Source: Achromobacter arsenitoxydans SY8
GTDB taxonomy: Bacteria > Pseudomonadota > Gammaproteobacteria > Burkholderiales > Burkholderiaceae_B
Direction: 5' to 3'
Assembly: GCF_000236785.1 (NCBI RefSeq)
Contig: NZ_AGUF01000076.1
Coordinates: 1 to 35,580, forward strand
DNA length: 35,580 nucleotides
The number at the start of each line of letters is the position of its first letter. Position 1 is the stretch's first letter. Under the pieces are notes generated by a model, which saw nothing but the letters and a program-made list of their open reading frames with translations, made no database searches and was not told where the DNA came from. The translations under genes and the position numbers were made by a program. Shown here in pieces: positions 14,540 to 21,708 of the stretch.

Positions 14540-14922
14540 CGGTGGCGCAGGGTGTCGACGATGGTGGTGCAAGCCCAAACCGCGCCCATCAGGGGCCAGA
14601 CGACAAACATGCTCAGCTTGGGAAATCCGGCGATCTCCAGGAAACCATAGGTGAAGGTGACGCCGGCCGTGACCGCGGCCGCGATGGCCAGGTGTTCGAG
14701 CGTGGTCTTGCGGATGAACTCGTCGGAACGCCGGATGGCGCGCACGACGGCGCGCAGCGCCAGCAGGAACGCCAGCATGGGGCTGAGCAGGACGGCGGTG
14801 CGCAGGGCGCCCGGCTGCAGGTCCATGGCCAGGCGCAGCGCACCCACCAGCAGGATGACGTACAGCGCCAGGGAAATGCCCAGCTCCTTGAAATAGCGGT
14901 GCTTGGCCTGGTTTTGATTCAT
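14536..14922 (-). CDS. Four-helix membrane protein paired with XRE regulator
   Basis: A 128-residue protein from the ATG at 14922 (MNQNQAKHRYFKELGIS). Four hydrophobic segments are evident, near residues 16-34, 43-59, 78-96 and 100-118, with short basic loops (RAIRRSDEFIRK). I do not recognise a named domain. In similar pairs a small membrane protein is encoded with a short XRE repressor, which suggests a membrane sensor or a stress-related membrane component controlled by its partner. The upstream frame extension is not supported because it runs through the operator region. Confidence 0.82.
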   Translation of the reverse strand: MNQNQAKHRYFKELGISLALYVILLVGALRLAMDLQPGALRTAVLLSPMLAFLLALRAVVRAIRRSDEFIRKTTLEHLAIAAAVTAGVTFTYGFLEIAGFPKLSMFVVWPLMGAVWACTTIVDTLRHR

Positions 14923-14938
14923 GCAAGTGCCTCTGTGT

Positions 14939-14998
14939 ATGTAAAGCGTGCTTGACATTCTGGCGGGGCAGTTCGCATGTGTCAAGCAACCTTTACAT
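14939..14998 (-). promoter_or_regulatory. Promoter flanked by 19-bp inverted repeat, likely XRE operator
   Basis: The arms 14939-14957 and 14980-14998 are 19 bases each with only two mismatches, separated by 22 bases. On the minus strand the distal arm contains TTGACA (14985-14980), a perfect -35, followed after 17 bases by CAGAAT (14962-14957) as -10, which overlaps the proximal arm. The repeat therefore brackets the core promoter of the membrane-protein/XRE operon, 17 bases before its start codon. A dimer on each arm could shut off transcription. Confidence 0.65.
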
Positions 14999-15051
14999 TG
15001 AGGCCTTATCCAGGTTCCCGGGAACGCCAGGCGGCCGGCTGCGGGCAGGCG

Positions 15052-15075
15052 AAAAAAAACCGGCTTGCGCCGGTT
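15052..15075 (-). terminator. Rho-independent terminator of the stator operon
   Basis: Reading the minus strand, a 7-bp stem AACCGGC/GCCGGTT with a 4-base loop (15075-15058) is followed directly by a run of eight T (15059-15052). It lies 19 bases past the MotB-like stop codon. This is the clearest intrinsic terminator in the window. Confidence 0.85.
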
Positions 15076-15093
15076 CCGGGGGGAGGCCGCGGC

Positions 15094-16107
15094 TCAGGAC
15101 TTGGCCGGCGCGGCGGCCTCGGGAGCTTTAGCGGCGGGGGCAGCCGCCTGGGGCGCGCCTGCCGGCGCCGCGTTGGCGGCGGGCGCTTGCGCTGCTGCGG
15201 CCTGCTTGGCCGGTTGTGGCGGCGCGATGTCCATGATCAGTTCCACGCGGCGATTGGCGGCGCGGCCCGCCGCCGTGTCGTTGGACTCGATCGGGCGCGT
15301 TTCGGCGTAGCCCACCGCGCGCAGCCGCTGGGGCGCCACGCCGTCGCTTACCAGTTCGCGCAGCACGCTGGTGGCGCGGCTGCTGGACAGTTCCCAATTC
15401 GACGCGAACTGCTTGGTCAGGATCGGCACCGGGTCGCTGTGCCCTTCGACGGAGACCAGGTACTCGTTCTTGTTGAGGATGCCGGCCAGGCGCTTGATCA
15501 CATCCAGGCCCGAGGGGCTGAGCGTGGCCTGGCCGGACGGGAACAGCAATTCGTTGCTGATGCGGAAGCTCACGGACTGCTCGTTGATGATCACGTCCAC
15601 TGAGTTTCCCAGGTCCGCCAGACCCAGCGATTCCTTGGACGGAGCCGTCAGCGGCTTGGCGGCCTCGGCCACCACCACTTCGTCCGGAGGCGTTTCGGGC
15701 TGCGCCGGCGGCGCCGCGGCGACGGCGGGCGGCTCGGCCCAGCTTGCGGGAATGTGCGCGGTCTCGAACTCCGAATACTCGCCGTCGTAGGCAGGCAGGC
15801 CGCTCGCGCCCAGCGTGCCGACCAGCTCGACCGGCGCCTCGGACTTGGCGTAGCCGCCGCCGTGCATCGCAATGGCCAGCATGACGACCAGCATGGCCAG
15901 CAACAGGGTGATGAGGTCCAGGTAGCTCAGCAGCCAGTTCTCGGAATCCTGCTCGACGGCCTCTTCGACGTGCCAGCGCGCGTAGCGGTCCTGGCGGTCG
16001 CTGTCGCTGGGACGCCAGCCGCTGTTGGCGGCGGCCTTCTGCGCGCGCAGCTGGGCCTGGCGGGCCTGCTCGATCCGCTGCGCCAGGGAAGGGGAAATCA
16101 GGCTCAT
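15094..16107 (-). CDS. motB: MotB/OmpA-type flagellar stator protein
   Basis: A 337-residue protein from the ATG at 16107 (MSLISPSLAQRIEQ), overlapping the MotA-like stop. A cytoplasmic N-terminus of about 55 residues precedes one membrane helix, with the ion-carrying Asp at residue 64 in SYLDLITLLLAMLVVML. After a Pro/Ala-rich linker comes an OmpA-like peptidoglycan-binding domain: FPSGQATLSPSG, VEGHSDPVPI, SSSRATSVLRELV, and GRAANRRVELI. The last 35 residues are Ala/Pro-rich and not part of the known fold. With the MotA-like partner it forms a stator that converts ion flow into torque. Proton or sodium use is not decidable by eye. No other flagellar gene is in the window, so this may be a second stator set (MotCD-like). 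Confidence 0.88.
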   Translation of the reverse strand: MSLISPSLAQRIEQARQAQLRAQKAAANSGWRPSDSDRQDRYARWHVEEAVEQDSENWLLSYLDLITLLLAMLVVMLAIAMHGGGYAKSEAPVELVGTLGASGLPAYDGEYSEFETAHIPASWAEPPAVAAAPPAQPETPPDEVVVAEAAKPLTAPSKESLGLADLGNSVDVIINEQSVSFRISNELLFPSGQATLSPSGLDVIKRLAGILNKNEYLVSVEGHSDPVPILTKQFASNWELSSSRATSVLRELVSDGVAPQRLRAVGYAETRPIESNDTAAGRAANRRVELIMDIAPPQPAKQAAAAQAPAANAAPAGAPQAAAPAAKAPEAAAPAKS

Positions 16108-16982
16108 TGGCGCGCGGGGGCCGGACGGGCGATGGAGACGGGGGCGGCGGCCGGCGCCGTGGCGGACGGCTTGACCTGGCCTTCCGCCTTGGACTTGGGC
16201 TGGGCGGCGCCGCCGTCGTAGATTTCGTCTTCGACGTGCATCACGAAGGAATTCAGGGTCTCGCGCACCATGGCCGGACCGCGCTTCTCGCACATCATCG
16301 AGATGCCCTGCAGCACCATGTTCATGGACTCGACGCGGCGCGCGGTGCGGCGCTCCAGCTTCAGGGCGATCGGCTTGCAGACCAGGTTGGCCAGCAGGAT
16401 GCCGTAGAAGGTGGTCATCAGGCCGATGGCCAGCTGCTGGCCGATTGTCTGCATGCTGCCGTCGCCCAGCACGCCCATCAGGTTGATCAGGCCGACCAGC
16501 GTGCCCAGCATGCCGAAGGCGGGCGCGAACGTGGCCATGACGCGGAACATCTGGGCCTCGGCCTGCTCGCGGGCGCGCAGGCGCGCCACGCGCCACTTCA
16601 GCAGTTCGATGATCTGATCTTCCGGCGTGTTGTCGATGATGAGCTGCACGCCGGTACGCAGGAAGGGATTCGAGACCTTCTTGAGTTCGTGCTCGACTTT
16701 ATGGACGTCGGCATTCATCCACAGTTGCGCCATCGACACCAGTTCCTCGATGTCGCGCTGCTGATCGTGCTGGTCGTTGCGAAAGACCGTGCGCACCAGC
16801 TTGAAGATGCGCACCACTTCCTGCAGCGGATACGCGATGAACAGCGCGGCGCAGGTGCCGCCCAGCACGATGGCCAGGCCCGGCAGGTTGAAATACATGC
16901 TGGCGTCGTTGGCGGACAGCGCGACGACGATGATCAGGGTAAGCAGGCCGACAACGGCGCCGATGACGGTAGACGGATTCAT
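16104..16982 (-). CDS. motA: MotA/PomA-type flagellar stator protein
   Basis: A 292-residue membrane protein with four helices: residues 4-22, 31-50, then 150-170 and 180-200 after a large cytoplasmic loop. Typical text includes LPGLAIVLGGTCAALFIAYP, the loop with WMNADVHKVEHELKKV and LRTGVQLIIDNTPEDQI, and FAPAFGMLGTLVGLINLM, which lines the ion path. The C-terminal 40 residues are Ala/Pro/Lys-rich. It is translationally coupled to the MotB-like gene (ATGA). Overall it resembles the MotC/PomA branch rather than E. coli MotA, an impression that needs a tree. Confidence 0.88.
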   Translation of the reverse strand: MNPSTVIGAVVGLLTLIIVVALSANDASMYFNLPGLAIVLGGTCAALFIAYPLQEVVRIFKLVRTVFRNDQHDQQRDIEELVSMAQLWMNADVHKVEHELKKVSNPFLRTGVQLIIDNTPEDQIIELLKWRVARLRAREQAEAQMFRVMATFAPAFGMLGTLVGLINLMGVLGDGSMQTIGQQLAIGLMTTFYGILLANLVCKPIALKLERRTARRVESMNMVLQGISMMCEKRGPAMVRETLNSFVMHVEDEIYDGGAAQPKSKAEGQVKPSATAPAAAPVSIARPAPARQ

Positions 16983-17002
16983 GGATCTTGCCCGATAACA
17001 AA

Positions 17003-17024
17003 GGCATTCCCTGTGCGGAATGCC
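17003..17024 (-). promoter_or_regulatory. Hairpin in the leader of the stator operon
   Basis: On the minus strand GGCATTCC/GGAATGCC form an 8-bp stem with a 6-base loop, followed by TTTGTT, ending 20 bases before the motA start codon. It could end transcription from the GNAT gene upstream on the same strand, act as an attenuator, or modulate translation. The T-tract is short, so terminator strength is doubtful. Confidence 0.4.
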
Positions 17025-17154
17025 GGATTTTCGGGAATTCTAGCCAGGAGCGCGCACGGTCAATCGGCCGGAAAGCGGGGCGAAAAGGGCCGTAAGCGCC
17101 GGCTTAATCGGGCAGTCAGGCGGCGCGCCGCGGGCGGCCATAAAAGGGACCGAT

Positions 17155-17730
17155 CTAACCGGAATCCTTGGCGGCCTGGCGGGCCAGCCATTCCTCGCGG
17201 GTGATCTCCCAGATCTCGCTGGGCAGGCGGCCGCTGACATAGTCGCGTTCTTCGACGCGGACCAGGCGCATGCCGCTGCGCGCCGAGATCCTGCTGGACG
17301 CGGTATTGGCGACGGCCTTGGGGGCGCGCAGCAGCGGCTTGCCCAGCACCGCGAACCAGTATCCCGTGGCGGCCGCGCAGGCTTCGGTCATGTAGCCGCG
17401 GCCATGGCAGGCCGGATCCAGCCAGAACCCCCGGTTGTTGCCGGGATCGTCGTCCATCAGGCTGACCATGCCGATCAGGCGGTCAGGTTCGGATTGCGTG
17501 CGGATGGACCAATGCCACTGCTGGCCGCGCAGCATGGCGGGCAGGGCGACCTGCTCCACGTACCAGCGCGCGCCGTCCGCCGGATAGGGCCAGGGCACCT
17601 TGTTCGCCAGGAAGCGCACGACTTCCCATTGTGCGAAGAGGCGCTGGATGGCGTCGGCGTCGTCCAGGCGCAGGGGACGCAGGACGAGGCGGGCCGTGGT
17701 CAGTTCAGGGATCAGGGAGGTGTCGGACAT
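17155..17730 (-). CDS. GNAT family N-acetyltransferase (RimJ/RimL-like)
   Basis: A 191-residue acetyltransferase. It starts with the RimJ/RimL-type strand TTARLVLRPLRLDDADAIQRLF (about 11-32). The acetyl-CoA-binding loop is FWLDPACHGRGYMTEACAA (about 102-120), and the later ANTASSRISARSGMRLV block (about 142-158) is where these enzymes place the conserved Asn/Ser residues. Targets of this subgroup are protein N-termini, amino acids or antibiotics; none can be named here. It is divergent from the NYN gene. Confidence 0.9.
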   Translation of the reverse strand: MSDTSLIPELTTARLVLRPLRLDDADAIQRLFAQWEVVRFLANKVPWPYPADGARWYVEQVALPAMLRGQQWHWSIRTQSEPDRLIGMVSLMDDDPGNNRGFWLDPACHGRGYMTEACAAATGYWFAVLGKPLLRAPKAVANTASSRISARSGMRLVRVEERDYVSGRLPSEIWEITREEWLARQAAKDSG

Positions 17731-17839
17731 GGGGAATGGGCCTCAGGCCAGGACGTCGGGCCGGATATGTATATCATGGGCGGATTCTGGCGGCGCCGGG
17801 ACAGGGACCGAACCTGGCCGCCGCGGCATTGGAGAGAAC

Positions 17840-19555
17840 ATGAATAACCCCAACGAAAACGTCAGCATGGCGCTTTTCTGCGACTTCGAGAACGTGGCGC
17901 TGGGCGTACGCGACACCAAGTACCAGAAGTTCGACATCCGGCCCGTGCTTGAGCGCCTGCTGCTCAAGGGCAGCATCGTCGTCAAGAAGGCCTATTGCGA
18001 CTGGGAACGCTACAAGGAATTCAAGGCGCCCATGCACGAGGCCAATTTCGAGCTGATCGAAATCCCGCACGTGCGCCTGTCCGGCAAGAACTCCGCCGAC
18101 ATCCGGCTGGTCGTGGATGCGCTGGACTTCTGCTACACCAAGTCCCACGTCAACACCTTTGTGATCATCAGCGGCGATTCCGACTTTTCGCCCTTGGTGT
18201 CCAAGCTGCGCGAGAACAACAAAAAGGTCATCGGTGTGGGCGTCAAGCAGTCCACCTCGGACCTGCTCATCGCCAACTGCGATGAATTCATTTTCTACGA
18301 CGACCTGGCGCGCGAAGGCCAGCGCACCGCGGACGCCCGCCGCGACAACCGCGGCGGCGCGGCGGCCCAGCGCCGCTCGCCCGACGAAGAACGCCGCCGC
18401 AAGGAAGAACTGGACGCGCGCAAGACGCAGGCCGTGGAGATGGTCGTCGAGACCTTCGAGGCGCTGATGGCCGAGCGCGGCGACAGCGGCAAGATCTGGG
18501 CGTCCGCCCTGAAAGACGCCCTCAAGCGCCGCAAGCCGGATTTCAACGAGTCCTACTATGGCTTCCGCGCCTTCGGCAACCTGCTGGAAGAGGCGCAATC
18601 GCGCGGCTTCCTGGATGTGGGCCGCGAAGAAAAGTCCGGCACCTACGTCTACCGCGACGGCTCGGGCGAGGAACCCGCTGCGCGCGGCGCCGAGGCGCAA
18701 GCGCCGGCGGCGCGCCAGCCTGTGGCCGAATCCCCCGATCCGCAGGGCTCGGGCCGCGAAGGCTCCGGCGGCCGAGCCGCACGCAAATCGCGCGGCGGCC
18801 GCAAATCGGGCGGCCGGGGCACGGGCCAGAACGCGGATGCCGAGGTTCGGGAAGAGGGCGGTTCCGCGGGCGGCGCGGCGGCGGACGGCGTATCGTCGGG
18901 CGAGCCCGCGGCATCGGGCGCCTCGCCCGTGCCGGGTGCTGCATCCGACACCCCCGCGCCCGCCGGGCGCAGCGCTCGGGCGGATGCCTGGAAGCCGGCT
19001 GACGCACCCCAGCAGACGGATGCCCCTCGGCGGGCCGACGCCGACAAGCGCGCGGACGCTGCCGCCGGCGCCGAAGCGTCCAAAGCGGCGGACGCCGGCG
19101 AGCCGCCAGCGATTCCGCCCGCGCCCGCCATCCCCAAGCTGCCGCCCAAGCCCGCCAGGCCCGCGCCGCAGTCCGCCCTCGTCTCGGGGCCGCCGCCGAC
19201 CGTGAACGTCGCCGAATGGACCTTTGTTGCGCCGCCCGCGGCCCCGCGCGAGCAGCCCGCCAAGGCCACCGATCCCTTTGCCGGCGGAACGCCGCGCCAG
19301 GCCCCCGAACCGGCGCCGGCCGCACCCGCCGCGCCTGCCGCCAAGCGCGGCCGCGCCGCAAGCAAGACGGCGGCGGCCAAGACCGCGGAAGGTGGCGCGC
19401 GTAAAACGGGGACACGATCCGTGGCCAAGGAGCCGGCGCCTCAGGCCGCCGCTGCGCCGCAAGCCGAGTCCGCTGAAGCCCCGCCCAAGCCGGCGCGCAA
19501 AACGGCCCGCAAGACCGCCGCACGCAAGCCGAAGGGAACTGCCGGGGAAAGCTGA
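17840..19555 (+). CDS. NYN-domain (LabA/DUF88-like) protein with OST-HTH/LOTUS domain and long basic tail
   Basis: A 571-residue protein from the ATG at 17840, after a GGAGAGA ribosome site. Residues 8-155 are a NYN PIN-like domain with the expected acidic residues: Asp15 in FCDFEN, Asp87 in NSADIRL, and Asp113/Asp115 in SGDSDFSP. Residues 165-195 are charged and probably coiled. Residues 197-272 form an OST-HTH/LOTUS domain (VETFEALMAERGDSGKIWASALKDALKRRKPDFNESYYGFRAFGNLLEEA). Residues 276-571 are low-complexity, rich in Ala, Pro, Lys, Arg and Asp, ending with histone-H1-like AKT/ARKTA repeats. The NYN-LOTUS pairing implies RNA binding and perhaps RNase activity. The tail is about as long as the folded part and may bind nucleic acid without order. 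It stands alone on its strand. Confidence 0.88.
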   Translation: MNNPNENVSMALFCDFENVALGVRDTKYQKFDIRPVLERLLLKGSIVVKKAYCDWERYKEFKAPMHEANFELIEIPHVRLSGKNSADIRLVVDALDFCYTKSHVNTFVIISGDSDFSPLVSKLRENNKKVIGVGVKQSTSDLLIANCDEFIFYDDLAREGQRTADARRDNRGGAAAQRRSPDEERRRKEELDARKTQAVEMVVETFEALMAERGDSGKIWASALKDALKRRKPDFNESYYGFRAFGNLLEEAQSRGFLDVGREEKSGTYVYRDGSGEEPAARGAEAQAPAARQPVAESPDPQGSGREGSGGRAARKSRGGRKSGGRGTGQNADAEVREEGGSAGGAAADGVSSGEPAASGASPVPGAASDTPAPAGRSARADAWKPADAPQQTDAPRRADADKRADAAAGAEASKAADAGEPPAIPPAPAIPKLPPKPARPAPQSALVSGPPPTVNVAEWTFVAPPAAPREQPAKATDPFAGGTPRQAPEPAPAAPAAPAAKRGRAASKTAAAKTAEGGARKTGTRSVAKEPAPQAAAAPQAESAEAPPKPARKTARKTAARKPKGTAGES

Positions 19556-19567
19556 CGGCTTGCCGCT

Positions 19568-19589
19568 CCGGGGCCGCACAAGGCCCCGG
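19568..19589. terminator. Hairpin between convergent genes
   Basis: Perfect 8-bp stem CCGGGGCC/GGCCCCGG with a 6-base loop between the NYN stop (19555) and the AraC stop (19600). It can serve both strands. No T-tract follows on either side, so it is only a likely structural or Rho-assisted terminator. Confidence 0.5.
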
Positions 19590-19599
19590 CGCGGCGGGT

Positions 19600-20427
19600 T
19601 CAATCCCCGGCTGCGCCGAACTGGCCAGGCGTCACGCCGAGTTCGCGCTTGAACATGGCGATGAAGGCGCTGACGTTGTCGTAGCCCAACTCCAGCGCCA
19701 CCGTGGTGACGGCGGCGCCGCTTGCCAGCATTTCCTGTGCGCGCATCAGGCGGACCTGCTGGCGCCAGGCGCCCACGGGCAGGCCGGTCTCCGTCAGGAA
19801 GCGCCGCGCCAGCGTGCGCGGCGCCATGCCGATGGCGGCCGCCCATTCATCCAGCGAGCGTGTGTCCGAAGGCCGGTCCGATAGCGCCAGCGCCAGCCGC
19901 TGAAGCCGCGGGTCGCGCGGCAGGATCAGCGCCGCGCCGGCGCGAGGCAGCGAGCGGATCTCGTCGCGGATCACTTCCACGATGCGGCGGCGGGCGGGAT
20001 CGGAAGCGTCGTCGGGCCAGCTTGCCGCGCGATCGACGGCGGCCAGCAGCAATGGCGATGCCAGCAGCGCGCAGGGCGCGGCGGGCAGGTCCGCGCAGGC
20101 GGCCGGATTGAGATATGCGCTATAGCCCGCGTAGGGGCCGTGCGAGCGCAACCCATGCAGATGCCCAGGCGGAATCCAGACTGCGTGCCGCGAAGGCGCC
20201 ACCCATTGCCGATTCCCCGCGTACACCGTCAGCAGCCCTTGATACGCGCCCAGCAGTTGACCGCGCGCGTGGCGGTGCATGGCCGTTTGCCGCAGTTCGT
20301 CGTCATGCCGGGAAACGGCGATCAGCCGGGGGCCGGCGTGCAAGGCGGCGCGCTCCGGCGCAATCAGGGGCCGGGCGGCGGGCGGGAGCGGTGGTGGCTG
20401 AAACACGATATTAAACGACCCAAACAA
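19600..20427 (-). CDS. AraC family transcriptional regulator (cupin type)
   Basis: Up to 275 residues from a TTG at 20427. An in-frame GTG at 20406 is an alternative, and neither has a clear ribosome site, so the start is uncertain. The N-terminal cupin region includes MHRHARGQLLGAYQGLLTVYAG and WIPPGHLHGLRSHGP. The C-terminal AraC DNA-binding domain has SLDEWAAAIGMAPRTLARRFLTETGLPVGAWRQQVRLMRAQEML and VTTVALELGYDNVSAFIAMFKRELGVTPGQF. This resembles the NimR-type group, whose members often act on a neighbouring transporter or efflux gene. Here the divergent gene encodes a 93-residue unknown protein. Confidence 0.9.
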   Translation of the reverse strand: MFGSFNIVFQPPPLPPAARPLIAPERAALHAGPRLIAVSRHDDELRQTAMHRHARGQLLGAYQGLLTVYAGNRQWVAPSRHAVWIPPGHLHGLRSHGPYAGYSAYLNPAACADLPAAPCALLASPLLLAAVDRAASWPDDASDPARRRIVEVIRDEIRSLPRAGAALILPRDPRLQRLALALSDRPSDTRSLDEWAAAIGMAPRTLARRFLTETGLPVGAWRQQVRLMRAQEMLASGAAVTTVALELGYDNVSAFIAMFKRELGVTPGQFGAAGD

Positions 20428-20489
20428 CGCAGATTTGCCGGAATGATGCGCCTATCGTAACGCTTGAGTCCAACAACCAGGAGCTAAGC

Positions 20490-20771
20490 GTGAAAGCACA
20501 GGATGTCTTGCCGGACGGCATGGATCAGGGAAATTTCAATGGCGTGGCGGTGCGCAAGGGAACGGTGGGCGCGTTCCTTGCCAATGCCCGGGTATGCAGC
20601 GACCCGGGCGCATCGGAGGAGGCAGCGGCTGCCGCACGCACCGATATCCAGGAAGCGCTGCCCGCCTTGCGCGCACTAGGTCTGTTCGAGGTGCTGCAGT
20701 TGCGCGACCCCGTGCTACGTGCTTGGATCGAGGCGCTGGACTCCAAAGCAATGGCGGCGCCCCGGACGTAG
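20490..20771 (+). CDS. Small conserved-looking hypothetical protein
   Basis: A 93-residue soluble protein starting at a GTG six bases after AGGAG (20479-20483). Its first half (VLPDGMDQGNFNGVAVRKGTVGAFLANARVCSD) and second half (an Ala/Glu helix, then LPALRALGLFEVLQLRDPVLRAWIEAL) look like a compact alpha/beta protein. I do not recognise the family. It is divergent from the AraC gene with only 62 bases between the starts, so AraC control is likely. A single Cys lies in ARVCSD. Confidence 0.7.
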   Translation: MKAQDVLPDGMDQGNFNGVAVRKGTVGAFLANARVCSDPGASEEAAAAARTDIQEALPALRALGLFEVLQLRDPVLRAWIEALDSKAMAAPRT

Positions 20772-20867
20772 CGCAGCCCGGCGCGGTGGTGTTCTATGAT
20801 GGCAGGCTTCGGACGCGGGCCCGCGTAGTCGGGCCCGTCGTCGCCATGCTTTCTTGTTCGCCAAGCC

Positions 20868-21374
20868 ATGCATTACGTTCTGGTCAGTTCCTGCCTGCTG
20901 GGCAATCCCGTGCGATATGACGGCCGCAGCGTGCCCAGGGGCGATGCGGTTTTGGACCGCTGGCTGGCCGAGGGCCGCGTCGTTGGAGTCTGTCCGGAAG
21001 TCGCGGGCGGCATGCCCATCCCGCGGCCGCCTGCCGAGATCCAGCCGGGTTCGGACGCCCCAGCGGTGCTGGCCGGCCGGGCCCGCGTCGTCGCCGTGAC
21101 GGGCGACGACGTCACGGCGCAGTTCGTCCACGGCGCCCGCGAGGCGCTCGCGGCGGCGCAAGCGCGCGGCATCCGCGTTGCGGTGCTGAAAGAGGGCAGC
21201 CCGTCCTGTGGCAGCGGCTACGTGTATGACGGGAATTTTTCCGGCAGCCGCCAGCCCGGCCTGGGCGTGACCGCGGCGCTGTTGCGTGGCGCGGGCCTGC
21301 AGGTGTTCAGCGAAAATCAGTGGGCCGAAGCCGGCGACTGCGTTGCGGCGCTGGAAGCGGAGGATGGGCGCTGA
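20868..21374 (+). CDS. DUF523 protein, TudS-like thiouracil desulfidase
   Basis: A 168-residue protein of family DUF523. Three cysteines sit in the family positions: Cys9 (VSSCLLG), Cys42 (VCPEVAGG) and Cys114 (SPSCGSG). In the characterised member TudS, three cysteines bind a [4Fe-4S] cluster whose open iron takes sulfur from 2-thiouracil, and a Glu following the second Cys-Pro takes part in catalysis; Glu44 occupies that place here. This supports a desulfidase of thiolated bases or a related sulfur-removing role, in the cytoplasm. The C-terminus overlaps the next gene. Substrate assignment is by family only. Confidence 0.85.
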   Translation: MHYVLVSSCLLGNPVRYDGRSVPRGDAVLDRWLAEGRVVGVCPEVAGGMPIPRPPAEIQPGSDAPAVLAGRARVVAVTGDDVTAQFVHGAREALAAAQARGIRVAVLKEGSPSCGSGYVYDGNFSGSRQPGLGVTAALLRGAGLQVFSENQWAEAGDCVAALEAEDGR

Positions 21375-21678
21375 CGTGGGCGACTGGCTGATCCTGGCGG
21401 GCATTGCCGGGTGCGCCGTCCTGACTTGGACGGCCGCGGCGCGGCTGGGCCGCACGCGGCTGCTGGCCCGGGCGGCGGCGGTGGCCTGCCTGGCCGCGTC
21501 CGCATTCTTCTTCTACGCCTGGTATGCCCAGTACCTGAAATGGGACTTCAACGAACTGGGCCGCTACTACGATCCTGTCGACGGCGTGGTCTACACCGAT
21601 TCAGGATTCGTCTGGGTGTTGCCGGCCGGCCTGCTGCTGATCGCCGGTCTGCTGTTCGCCTGGCGCGGCAGGCGCTGA
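21364..21678 (+). CDS. Small membrane protein overlapping DUF523 gene
   Basis: A 104-residue protein with three hydrophobic segments, about residues 7-25, 34-53 and 81-99. Between the last two is a Tyr/Asp-rich external loop (YLKWDFNELGRYYDPVDGVVYTDSG). The ATG at 21364 overlaps the DUF523 stop by 11 bases; a GTG at 21376 is an alternative start two bases past that stop. Either way it is translationally coupled to the TudS-like gene. I do not recognise the family. It ends 30 bases before the convergent Bug gene. Confidence 0.75.
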   Translation: MGADVGDWLILAGIAGCAVLTWTAAARLGRTRLLARAAAVACLAASAFFFYAWYAQYLKWDFNELGRYYDPVDGVVYTDSGFVWVLPAGLLLIAGLLFAWRGRR

Positions 21679-21708
21679 ATCGCTCGGCCGCGCCTTGGCG
21701 TCCCGCGG

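Noticed and set aside
17025-17154. Sigma-28 flagellar promoter before the stator operon
   Set aside because: A GCCGATTG box is present on the minus strand, but there is no TAAA at the right distance.
17774-19846. Open antisense frame of 690 codons opposite the NYN gene
   Set aside because: Low-complexity Gly/Arg-rich product with no domain; it runs into the AraC gene. A shadow of the GC-rich tail.
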